Below, in pieces: positions 35,831 to 42,861 of a stretch of 64,000 nucleotides of DNA. The stretch is from NCBI RefSeq assembly GCF_009834185.1, contig NZ_CP047173.1:1240001-1304000 (forward strand), in the 5' to 3' direction. Every line of letters begins with the position of its first letter. Within the stretch, counting starts at the first letter, position 1. The stretch is from Rathayibacter sp. VKM Ac-2760 (lineage in GTDB: Bacteria; Actinomycetota; Actinomycetes; Actinomycetales; Microbacteriaceae). The position numbers and the translations under genes were made by a program. The notes under the pieces are model-generated. The model worked only from the letters and a program-made list of their open reading frames with translations, ran no database searches and was not told the DNA's origin.

Positions 35831-36505
35831 ATGGCCCGACCGCCCCGCCGGCCCTCCGCTCCCGGGAGTGCGCCCCGCCGCCCGGCCGCCGCCGAGACGC
35901 CGGCCTCGACGCCTGCCACGTCCGCGTCCGGACGCTCGAAGGCCTCCGCGTCGTCGAAGCCGGCCTCGACCACCGGCTCCTCGAAGACCGCCTCGAAGCG
36001 CGCGGGCACGAAGCCCGGCTCCTCCGCCCGGACGTCCTCCCGCGCCCCCCGCGCGAAGCAGCCCCCGGTCGCGCCGTCCTCCGCCTGGGTCGCGGGCGTC
36101 CGCGGCTCCGGCTTCACGCTGCTGGTGATGGGCATCATGATCCTGGCCGTCGTCGTCCTCGCGCCGAGCGTGAAGAACTTCGTCGAGCAGCGGGCCGAGA
36201 TCGCCGAGCTGCAGCGCTCCGTCGACGCGGCGAAGACGCAGTCGCAGAATCTGGACGAGCAGCGCGTGCGCTGGTCCGACCCCGCCTTCATCCGCGCCCA
36301 GGCGCGCGAGCGGCTCTACTTCGTGATGCCGGGGGAGGTGAGCTACCTCGTCCTCGACGACATCGCGGTCGCGCAGCAGGCCGCGCAGCCCGCGTCGAAC
36401 TCGGTGCAGAAGACGCCCACCGACTGGGCGGGCTCGCTGCTCTCGTCGATCGCCGTCTCCGGCCTCGGCGACCCGACGACGGCGGAGCTCACGCCCACTC
36501 CCTGA
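35831..36505 (+). CDS. FtsB/DivIC-type septum formation initiator protein
   Basis: 224 aa. A long basic, Ser/Ala/Pro-rich cytoplasmic N-terminus (about 1-90) precedes one membrane helix (LLVMGIMILAVVVLA, about 100-115) and an outside coiled coil (VEQRAEIAELQRSVDAAKTQ). WSDPAFIRAQARERLYFVMP is the hallmark of the DivIC family. The protein should join the FtsL/FtsQ divisome complex. ATG with GAGGAGG upstream. Position after eno matches other actinobacteria. Confidence 0.9.
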   Translation: MARPPRRPSAPGSAPRRPAAAETPASTPATSASGRSKASASSKPASTTGSSKTASKRAGTKPGSSARTSSRAPRAKQPPVAPSSAWVAGVRGSGFTLLVMGIMILAVVVLAPSVKNFVEQRAEIAELQRSVDAAKTQSQNLDEQRVRWSDPAFIRAQARERLYFVMPGEVSYLVLDDIAVAQQAAQPASNSVQKTPTDWAGSLLSSIAVSGLGDPTTAELTPTP

Positions 36506-36577
36506 CCCCGGCCCCCGCCCCGGCCGCCGCCTACACTGGAGAGTTCCCTCCGGTCCCCGCGCCCCCTGGAGTCCTCC

Positions 36578-37090
36578 GTGACCACGCCCCCCTTCGATCC
36601 GCCCACCGAGCGCGACATCGCCGTCGTCTCCGCCCAGCTGGGGCGCCCCGCCCGCGACGTGGTGGGCATCAGCGCGCGCTGCGTCTGCGGCAACCCCACG
36701 GTCGTCTCGACCAGCCCGCGCCTCAGCGACGGCACCCCCTTCCCGACCTTCTACTACCTGACCCACCCCGCCGCCACCGCCGCGATCTCGCAGCTCGAGG
36801 CGACCCAGGTCATGGTCGAGTACAACGAGCTCCTGGCCGAGGACGAGGAGCTGCGCGACGCGTACGCCGCGGCCCACCGCGCCTTCCTCGCCGACCGCGA
36901 GAGCGTCGCCGTCGTCCCCGAGATCGCCGGCATCTCCTCCGGCGGGATGCCGACGCGCGTCAAGTGCCTGCACGCCCTCGCCGGCCACGCGCTCGCCGCC
37001 GGCCCCGGAGTCAACCCGATCGGCGACCTGGCGCTCGCCCGTGCCGCCTGGTCGCCCGAGCGCTGCGAGTGCCGGCCGCTCGACGTCTGA
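36578..37090 (+). CDS. DUF501 family protein
   Basis: 170 aa soluble protein. Family features: QLGRPARDVVGISARCVCG, PFPTFYYLTHPAATAAISQLE, a conserved GMPTRVKCLHALAGHALA with Cys and two His, and C-terminal ERCECRPLDV. Conserved Cys and His residues suggest a metal site (inference). It belongs to the eno-FtsB-like-DUF501 string found across actinobacteria; function unknown. Confidence 0.88.
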   Translation: MTTPPFDPPTERDIAVVSAQLGRPARDVVGISARCVCGNPTVVSTSPRLSDGTPFPTFYYLTHPAATAAISQLEATQVMVEYNELLAEDEELRDAYAAAHRAFLADRESVAVVPEIAGISSGGMPTRVKCLHALAGHALAAGPGVNPIGDLALARAAWSPERCECRPLDV

Positions 37091-37240
37091 CCGACCCCGA
37101 GACCCGGCGGGTCGACGCGATTCAACGCGCGGTTCGCTAGGCTGATTCCCAGTCGGGGTCAGTGCTGCCACCCGCATCGAGAGCGGGCACTTCGCGAGAA
37201 GCAGGGTGTTCGCATTGTCCATCCCTCTGGAGAGTTCACC

Positions 37241-38647
37241 GTGCCCAAAATCCTGATCGTCGGAGGCGGCTACGCCGGCTTCTACACCGCGTGGAAGCTG
37301 GAGAAGTACCTCCGCGCCAACGAGGCCGAGGTCACGATCGTCGACCCGCTGCCCTACATGGCGTACCTGCCCTTCCTCCCCGAGGTCGCCGCCGGCTCCA
37401 TCGAGCCGCGCCACGCGATCGTCTCGCTGCGCCGCCACCTGAAGAAGACCGCGATCCTCGCCGCGAAGGTCACCAAGATCGACCACGCGTCCAAGACCGC
37501 CACGATCACCCCCACGGTCGGCGAGCCCTACGAGTTCGTCTACGACCAGATCGTCGTCACCGCGGGCTCCGTCTCGCGCACCTTCCCAATCCCGGGCGTC
37601 GCCGACCACGCGATCGGCCTCAAGACGATCGAGGAGGCGACCGCGATCCGCGACCGCATCCTCACCAACTTCGACAAGGCCGCGACCCTCCCGGCCGGCC
37701 CCGAGCGCTCGCGCCTGCTGACGGTCACCGTCGTCGGCGGCGGCTTCGCCGGCATCGAGGTCTTCGCCGAGCTGCGCTCCTTCGCGAGCGCGCTGCTCAA
37801 GCGCTACCCCGAGATCGACTTCGAGGAGACGAAGTTCCACCTCGTCGAGGCGATGGGCCGCATCATGCCCGAGGTCGCGCTCGAGACGAGCCACTGGGTG
37901 CTGAAGAACCTCGACCAGCGCGGTGCCACCGTGCACCTCGACACGCAGCTCAAGTCCGCCGAAGGCGGCGTCATCGAGCTGTCGACCGGCGAGAGCTTCG
38001 AGTCCGACCTGATCATCTGGACCGCCGGCGTCATGGCGAACCCGTCGATCAAGAACTCCGACCTCCCGATCGAGGAGCGCGGCCGCCTGCGCGTGCGCGC
38101 CGACCTCCGCGTCGGCCACGACGACGTCATCGTCGAGGGTGCCTGGGGCGCCGGCGACGTGTCGGCCGTGCCGGACCTCACCGGTGGCGGCGTCGGCGGC
38201 TTCTGCGTGCCGAACGCCCAGCACGCCGTCCGCCAGGGCAAGCTCATGGCGACCAACATCATCGCGGTCCTCCGCGGCGAGGCGCCGAAGGACTACTTCC
38301 ACAAGAACGCGGGAGCGGTCGCCGGCCTCGGCATCGGCATCGGCGTCTTCCAGTCCGGCAAGATCGCGATCAAGGGCTTCCCGGCCTGGGTCATGCACCG
38401 CGGCTACCACGGTCTCGCCATGCCCTCGTGGGAGCGCAAGTTCCGCGTGGTCTGGGGCTGGTGGAACAACCTCTGGCTCGGCCGCGACATCGCCTCGATC
38501 GAGGCCCGCGAGTACCCGCGCGGCTCCTTCGAGACCTATGCGTCGCGTCCCCGTCCGGCCGCTCCGGCCGCCGTCTCGGCTCCCGCTGGCACCCCCGGCC
38601 CGGCCGGTGCGCCCGTTCCCGTCGGCGGCGAGCCCGCGAAGTCCTGA
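37241..38647 (+). CDS. ndh: Type II NADH dehydrogenase (NAD(P)/FAD-dependent oxidoreductase)
   Basis: 468 aa membrane-associated flavoprotein that passes electrons from NADH to quinone without proton pumping. FAD site ILIVGGGYAGFYTAWKLEK at the N-terminus; second nucleotide site VTVVGGGFAGIEVFAELR (about 165); FAD-closing segment GAWGAGDVSAVPDL (about 302); quinone-proximal PNAQHAVRQGKLMATNI. The amphipathic C-terminal part (FRVVWGWWNNLWLGRDIAS) probably attaches to the membrane, and an Ala/Pro-rich tail follows. GTG start. It lies where ppx is found after DUF501 in Mycobacterium. Confidence 0.92.
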   Translation: MPKILIVGGGYAGFYTAWKLEKYLRANEAEVTIVDPLPYMAYLPFLPEVAAGSIEPRHAIVSLRRHLKKTAILAAKVTKIDHASKTATITPTVGEPYEFVYDQIVVTAGSVSRTFPIPGVADHAIGLKTIEEATAIRDRILTNFDKAATLPAGPERSRLLTVTVVGGGFAGIEVFAELRSFASALLKRYPEIDFEETKFHLVEAMGRIMPEVALETSHWVLKNLDQRGATVHLDTQLKSAEGGVIELSTGESFESDLIIWTAGVMANPSIKNSDLPIEERGRLRVRADLRVGHDDVIVEGAWGAGDVSAVPDLTGGGVGGFCVPNAQHAVRQGKLMATNIIAVLRGEAPKDYFHKNAGAVAGLGIGIGVFQSGKIAIKGFPAWVMHRGYHGLAMPSWERKFRVVWGWWNNLWLGRDIASIEAREYPRGSFETYASRPRPAAPAAVSAPAGTPGPAGAPVPVGGEPAKS

Positions 38648-38673
38648 CCGTCGGGACGTCCCGACAGCACCGT

Positions 38674-38701
38674 CGGGCGGCGTGAGCGATCGCGCCGCCC
38701 G
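38674..38701 (+). terminator. Hairpin after ndh
   Basis: CGGGCGGCG / CGCCGCCCG, 9-bp perfect stem, 10-nt loop, just before the tRNA. A 16-nt palindrome GTCGGGACGTCCCGAC (38650-38665) lies directly after the ndh stop. Confidence 0.65.
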
Positions 38702-38707
38702 GTGGTC

Positions 38708-38781
38708 GCCCCCATAGCCCAATCGGCAGAGGCAGACGACTTAAAATCGTCTCAGTCTGGGTTCGAGTCCCAGTGGGGGCA
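38708..38781 (+). tRNA. tRNA with anticodon TAA (nominally Leu) but a short, type I variable region
   Basis: Cloverleaf of 74 nt: acceptor GCCCCCA / TGGGGGC, D arm GCC...GGC, anticodon stem GACGA / TCGTC with loop CTTAAAA (anticodon TAA), variable region TCAGT of only 5 nt, T stem CTGGG / CCCAG with loop TTCGAGT, discriminator A, then CC but no A. Bacterial tRNA-Leu normally has a long variable arm (type II), which is missing here. The codon UUA seems unused in the genes of this window. Confidence 0.8.
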
Positions 38782-38785
38782 CCGA

Positions 38786-39016
38786 CTATGCGGCGCGGGC
38801 GTGCGCCGACCTCTCGAGCACCGCTGCGTCGGGCGCCGCTGTGTCGGAGAGCGCCGTGTCGGAGAGCGCCGTGTCGAGGAGCGCCGCCTCGAGCATCGCG
38901 GTGATCTCGCCGGGGGCGCACTCGGCGCAGAGGACGACCAGGTCCTCCTCGGGGTCGTCTCCGCCGGAGCGGTCGAGGACGACGGCATCGGTTCCGCAGC
39001 TTCCGCATTCGATCAT
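38786..39016 (-). CDS. Small zinc-ribbon-like protein with a short tandem-repeat tail
   Basis: 76 aa from the ATG at 39014-39016; TACGGT lies 6 nt upstream on the minus strand. Two CxxC pairs, C-G-S-C near residue 4 and C-A-E-C near residue 43, frame a Gly/Asp/Glu-rich linker, so it may bind zinc. The C-terminal part repeats LDTALSDTALSDTAAPD, encoded by imperfect 15-bp repeats (about 38840-38885). It ends 4 nt from the tRNA on the opposite strand. Function unknown. Confidence 0.6.
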   Translation of the reverse strand: MIECGSCGTDAVVLDRSGGDDPEEDLVVLCAECAPGEITAMLEAALLDTALSDTALSDTAAPDAAVLERSAHARAA

Positions 39017-39304
39017 GCGGGTACCGTACGTCCGACCTCCGACATCGCCGCGCACGCGTCCGGCCCGTCGCGCGAACGGAGCCGGACTCCGCGGATCGGC
39101 GGCATTCGGGGCTCCGTCCCGTCAAGACCCCGCATCGGCATCCGCGCTCGCATAGAGTCGTCGCCGGGTGGTCCTCGCCCGGCCGGAGCGCGACCGCCGC
39201 CGGCCAGGGGGCGGGCGGCCCGGCGGCGCCTCCCGGCGTCTCCTCGTCTCGTGCCCGCGGGCACCGTCATGCACCGCCCGGCGACGGGCGATCGGGAGGC
39301 CTCC

Positions 39305-39652
39305 ATGGGGAAGCTGCTCTACGGAGCCTCGGGTGTCGAGATCGAGTTCGACGACCGCACGCTCACGCACGTCCAGATCGTCATCGCGAACAAGCTGCGG
39401 CGGCGGGAGAGCTTCTTCTTCTCCTGGCGCGACGACGCGGCGGTCGGCGAGGGCCGCTCCAGCATCTGGCTCGACCCGTCGGTGCCGCTCTTCTTCAAGT
39501 ACTTCGGCGGCCGGGTGCCGTCGATCAACCGCACCTGGATCGACCTGCTCACGGTCTCCGCGAACTCCTCCGGCGGGCTCCAGCTGGTCCAGGAGCCGGA
39601 CGCCGCGCCGGCCGCGTCGCCGAAGGGCACCGCAGAGCAGGAGCGGCCGTGA
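39305..39652 (+). CDS. Conserved small protein (Microbacteriaceae-type, DUF7882-like)
   Basis: 115 aa with the segments MGKLLYGASGVEIEFDDRTL, VIANKLRRRESFFFSW, SSIWLDPSVPLFFKYF and NRTWIDLLTVSANSSGGLQL. I recall close relatives across Microbacteriaceae, often labelled ATP-dependent DNA ligase; nothing in this short sequence supports ligase activity (no KxDG motif). GGGAGG lies close before the ATG. The stop overlaps the transglutaminase start (GTGA). The 288-nt gap upstream holds no gene; TAGAGT near 39156 could be a -10. Confidence 0.75.
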   Translation: MGKLLYGASGVEIEFDDRTLTHVQIVIANKLRRRESFFFSWRDDAAVGEGRSSIWLDPSVPLFFKYFGGRVPSINRTWIDLLTVSANSSGGLQLVQEPDAAPAASPKGTAEQERP

Positions 39653-40440
39653 AGCGCGACGTCTCGGCGCGGCTGACCCTCGACGTCGCGCGCCCGGCGA
39701 CGCTCGTCTTCTCGATCGCCGTCGCCGCGGCCTACGGCGCTCCGGAGACGCTGTCGCTCACGCTCGACGGCCGCGAGGTCGTCGCCCGCGAGGTGCCCGA
39801 CCAGCACGGCACGCGCCTGCACGTGCTCGAGGCGGGCGTCGGACGGCTCGTCGTCGACTACGCGGCGAGCGTGGACGGCGTGCTGGAGCCGCTGGCAGGC
39901 GAGGAGGTCGACCGCCTCCGCTACCTGCGGCCGAGCCGCTACGCCGAGTCGGACATCCTCTGGGCGACCGCCCGTGCCGAGTTCGCCGGACTGGAGGGCG
40001 CGGCGCTGCTCGCGTCGGTCAGCTCCTGGGTCGGCACGCGGCTCGCCTACGTCACCGGCTCGAGCCTCCCCACGGACGGCGCGGAGCGGACCCTGCTCGC
40101 CCGCCGCGGGGTCTGCCGCGACTTCGCCCACCTCGTCGTGGCCCTGCTGCGCGCGCTCGACGTGCCGGCCCGCCTGGTCGCGGTCTACGCGCCGGGACTC
40201 GCGCCGATGGACTTCCACGCCGTCGCCGAGGCGTGGATCGAGGGCGCCTGGCGCGTCGTCGACGCCACCACGCTCGCGCCCCGCTCGAGCCTCGTGCGGA
40301 TCGCTACGGGACGCGACGCGGCGGACACCGCGTTCCTCAGCGTCTACGACGGCATCGCGACCCTCGGCGAGATGCGGGTCGGCGCGGTGGTGGACGTGCT
40401 GCCGGACGACGACGTGCGGGAGCTCGCCTTCCTCCGCTGA
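39649..40440 (+). CDS. Transglutaminase-like cysteine protease family protein
   Basis: 263 aa. An N-terminal beta domain (about 1-100, transglut_N-like) precedes the transglutaminase core. The catalytic triad is visible: Cys in RRGVCRDFAHLVVALLRAL, His in MDFHAVAEAWIEGAW, Asp in RVVDATTLAP. No signal peptide, so probably cytoplasmic. Such proteins act as proteases or amidases rather than crosslinkers in bacteria (family knowledge); the substrate is unknown. Co-translated with the small upstream gene, suggesting a functional pair. Confidence 0.85.
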   Translation: MKRDVSARLTLDVARPATLVFSIAVAAAYGAPETLSLTLDGREVVAREVPDQHGTRLHVLEAGVGRLVVDYAASVDGVLEPLAGEEVDRLRYLRPSRYAESDILWATARAEFAGLEGAALLASVSSWVGTRLAYVTGSSLPTDGAERTLLARRGVCRDFAHLVVALLRALDVPARLVAVYAPGLAPMDFHAVAEAWIEGAWRVVDATTLAPRSSLVRIATGRDAADTAFLSVYDGIATLGEMRVGAVVDVLPDDDVRELAFLR

Positions 40441-40480
40441 GCGGGTCGTCGGCCGCTGCTCGGCGCCGACTCCTGCCCCG

Positions 40481-42697
40481 CTACTGCTCGGTGTCGATGA
40501 AGCGGCGCCAGGCCCAGATCGACGTGCAGACGGCGGTGAACGCGACCACCGCGAACAGCGCCGGACCGCCGCCGCCGTCGGCCGACCAGGCGGCGATCGT
40601 CGGGGTGAGCAGCAGGAAGAGCACGGTGCTCGCGAGCAGCGTCAGTCCCAGCCACAGCACGGGCGACCAGCGCAGGATGCTCTGACCCGCGGGCCGGCCG
40701 ACCGGGAAGAGCAGCACGACGCTCGAGCCGACCGAGAGCAGCGTCGTGGCGCTCAGCACCTCGGCGGTGAGCACGGCGGCGAAGGAGCCGTCGGCCGGCA
40801 CGGCCACCGAGGCCGCCCAGGCGACGGCGGCGAGACCGAGCAGCGAGACCACCCGCACGGTCGCCAGCTTGGCGCGGGCGATCGGCGAGGCGCCCTCGGG
40901 CAGGACCAGCCCGATCACGACTCCGAAGAGGAAGGCCGGGTCGAGGCCGGTGAAGCGGGAGAGGAGCGCGGCGCCCGCCACCAGCAGCAGCGCGCGGGGC
41001 GAGGCGACCACGCGGATGCCCGGCAGACCGAGGCGGCGCCCGACGAGGGCCGGGACGCCGGCGGCGACCGCGTTGACCACCGCCACCGCGACGATCACCG
41101 CGATCAGGAGGCGGAGGTAGGCGGGCTGCCCGTCCACCCGGCCCGAGAGCAGCACCAGGCCGGCGGCGCAGCCGATCATGCCGACCACCATGGTGCGCGC
41201 CGAGACCGGCGACGTCTCCGGCCGGTCGTCGTACTCGACACTCGCGCGGTTGCGGCCGGTCAGCCGCCAGGTGCGCGCCTCGCGCGGCACCCGGCCGGCG
41301 ACCGCGAGGCGGGCCGGGACGACGAGCAGGGCGAGGGAGGCGACCGCGAGAGCGAGTGAGCGCATCCAGTCGGCCATCGTGCCGATCGGCGCGCCGGAGG
41401 AGAGCGCGGTGGTCATGCCGGTCGCGGCACTCCAGCCGCCGGGCGCCGAGCCGCCGTCGGGGGCGGGCGCCGCCTGCGGCGGGTCGGTCGGCGCGGCGCC
41501 GGGGAGCGGAGCGGCGGTCGCGCCCTCGGTCGGCCGGGCCTCGGGCGCGGACTGGCCGGGACGGGCTGGCGTCGGCGTCGCGGTGGCGCCGGGCGTCGTC
41601 GGTCGGGCGCTGGGCGAGCCGGGTGCCGTGGTGGGCGTGCTGCCCGGGGTCGCCGTGCTCGATCCCGGCGTGCTCGCGGTCGGCGTGGCGGAGGGGGTGG
41701 TGGTGCTCGCGGCCGCGAAGGTCGCGTCGAGCCAAGGGCTGCGCGAGCTGTAGTTGCCGGCAGCGTCGCCCGCGATCGCCGAGACCCGGTGCGCCCCGGC
41801 GGTCACGGTGCCGCCGGTGCAGCTCCAGCGGCCGGCGGTGATCGCCGCATCGCAGGTATTGACGAGGTCGACGTAGACGTAGACGCGGACGCCCTCGGTG
41901 GCCGCTCCGGAGTAGACCGCGCCGGTCAGCGGCAGCGAGGCGCCGGCCGCGGGGGACTCGAGGGTCGGCGCGACGGGCGGCGCGGTGTCGACGACCAGCG
42001 TGACGGCGGGGCTCGCGGGCGAGACGGTGCTCCCCGCGAACGACGCCGACTGGGTGGCGGTGACGCGGTGGCTCCCAGGCGCCGGAGTGGGAGCGAGCTG
42101 GCAGAACCAGCGGCCGGCGCCGTCGGCGGTGGCCAGGCAGGAGGCGCCGCCGTCGGAGGTCACCGCGACGCTCGCGCCCGGGTAGGCGGTGCCGCTCACC
42201 GAGCCGGCGGAGGTCGCCGAGCCGTCGACCGACTCGATCACCGGGGCGCTGAGCACGGCGATCTCGACGCGGGCCGAGGTGGTGCCGCCGGCGGCGAGGA
42301 GCTCGACCGCGGTCAGCCGGATCCGGCCGTCGTCGAGATCGAGCGCGCAGCTCCAGGTGTCGTCCGCGCCGACGCGGGTGATGCACAGCGGGTCGGAGCT
42401 GCCGGTGAGGCCGATCTGGATCTCGTCGCCCGCGGTGCCGGTGCCGGTCGCGGTGACGTCCCCGCTCGGGAGCACGGTGCCGGAGGCGGGGGAGGTGATG
42501 GTGAGGGGAGCGGCGGCCTGCGCGGCCGGCGCCGTGAGCCCTGCGGCGGCGCCCAGCGCGACGAGGAGCACGAGCAGGAGAGCGGCCGGACGGCGGCTCG
42601 ACGAACGGAGGGAGCGGCGGAGGCGGTTCGTCGGATCGACCGACGGACCCCCCGGCGCGGAACCCCCCGGCACAGACGCGGCGACACTCGGAATCAC
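40481..42697 (-). CDS. Large exported Ig-like repeat / Pro-Thr-rich / polytopic membrane fusion protein
   Basis: 738 aa. A basic leader (about 22-37), hydrophobic core (38-55) and AQA-A cleavage site form a signal peptide. Three bacterial Ig-like repeats of about 85-95 aa follow, sharing segments such as SGSVLP-like openings and a W-x-C motif (DDTWSCALD, AGRWFCQLA, AGRWSCTGG). Then a disordered Pro/Thr/Ser/Ala stretch of about 110 aa, and a C-terminal half with about eight membrane helices. Each Ig unit has paired Cys. The GTG start is fixed by an excellent promoter just upstream. It converges on the transglutaminase gene. Likely a surface-display or envelope protein; function unknown. Confidence 0.75.
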   Translation of the reverse strand: MIPSVAASVPGGSAPGGPSVDPTNRLRRSLRSSSRRPAALLLVLLVALGAAAGLTAPAAQAAAPLTITSPASGTVLPSGDVTATGTGTAGDEIQIGLTGSSDPLCITRVGADDTWSCALDLDDGRIRLTAVELLAAGGTTSARVEIAVLSAPVIESVDGSATSAGSVSGTAYPGASVAVTSDGGASCLATADGAGRWFCQLAPTPAPGSHRVTATQSASFAGSTVSPASPAVTLVVDTAPPVAPTLESPAAGASLPLTGAVYSGAATEGVRVYVYVDLVNTCDAAITAGRWSCTGGTVTAGAHRVSAIAGDAAGNYSSRSPWLDATFAAASTTTPSATPTASTPGSSTATPGSTPTTAPGSPSARPTTPGATATPTPARPGQSAPEARPTEGATAAPLPGAAPTDPPQAAPAPDGGSAPGGWSAATGMTTALSSGAPIGTMADWMRSLALAVASLALLVVPARLAVAGRVPREARTWRLTGRNRASVEYDDRPETSPVSARTMVVGMIGCAAGLVLLSGRVDGQPAYLRLLIAVIVAVAVVNAVAAGVPALVGRRLGLPGIRVVASPRALLLVAGAALLSRFTGLDPAFLFGVVIGLVLPEGASPIARAKLATVRVVSLLGLAAVAWAASVAVPADGSFAAVLTAEVLSATTLLSVGSSVVLLFPVGRPAGQSILRWSPVLWLGLTLLASTVLFLLLTPTIAAWSADGGGGPALFAVVAFTAVCTSIWAWRRFIDTEQ

Positions 42698-42706
42698 GGT
42701 GCGTCC

Positions 42707-42735
42707 ATTGCACGGGGGCGCACGGACAGTGTCAA
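42707..42735 (-). promoter_or_regulatory. Consensus-like promoter of the Ig-like membrane protein gene
   Basis: On the minus strand TTGACA (42730-42735), a 17-bp spacer and TGCAAT (42707-42712). The -10 ends 9 nt before the GTG at 42697, so the transcript is leaderless or nearly so. This is the clearest -35/-10 pair in the window. Confidence 0.7.
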
Positions 42736-42861
42736 GCGCGGCGCGCCTCCGTTGCGCGATGTACACCATCGGGTGGACCGCCCTCCTCCGCGCGGGGGAG
42801 CGATGCGCGGAGCGGGAGAGCGCTTCCGCGAGGATATACCCATGGACGAGTCGGAGGAACG

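Noticed and set aside
39305..39652. ATP-dependent DNA ligase
   Set aside because: I recall this label for relatives, but there is no KxDG nucleotidyl-transfer motif and the protein is only 115 aa.
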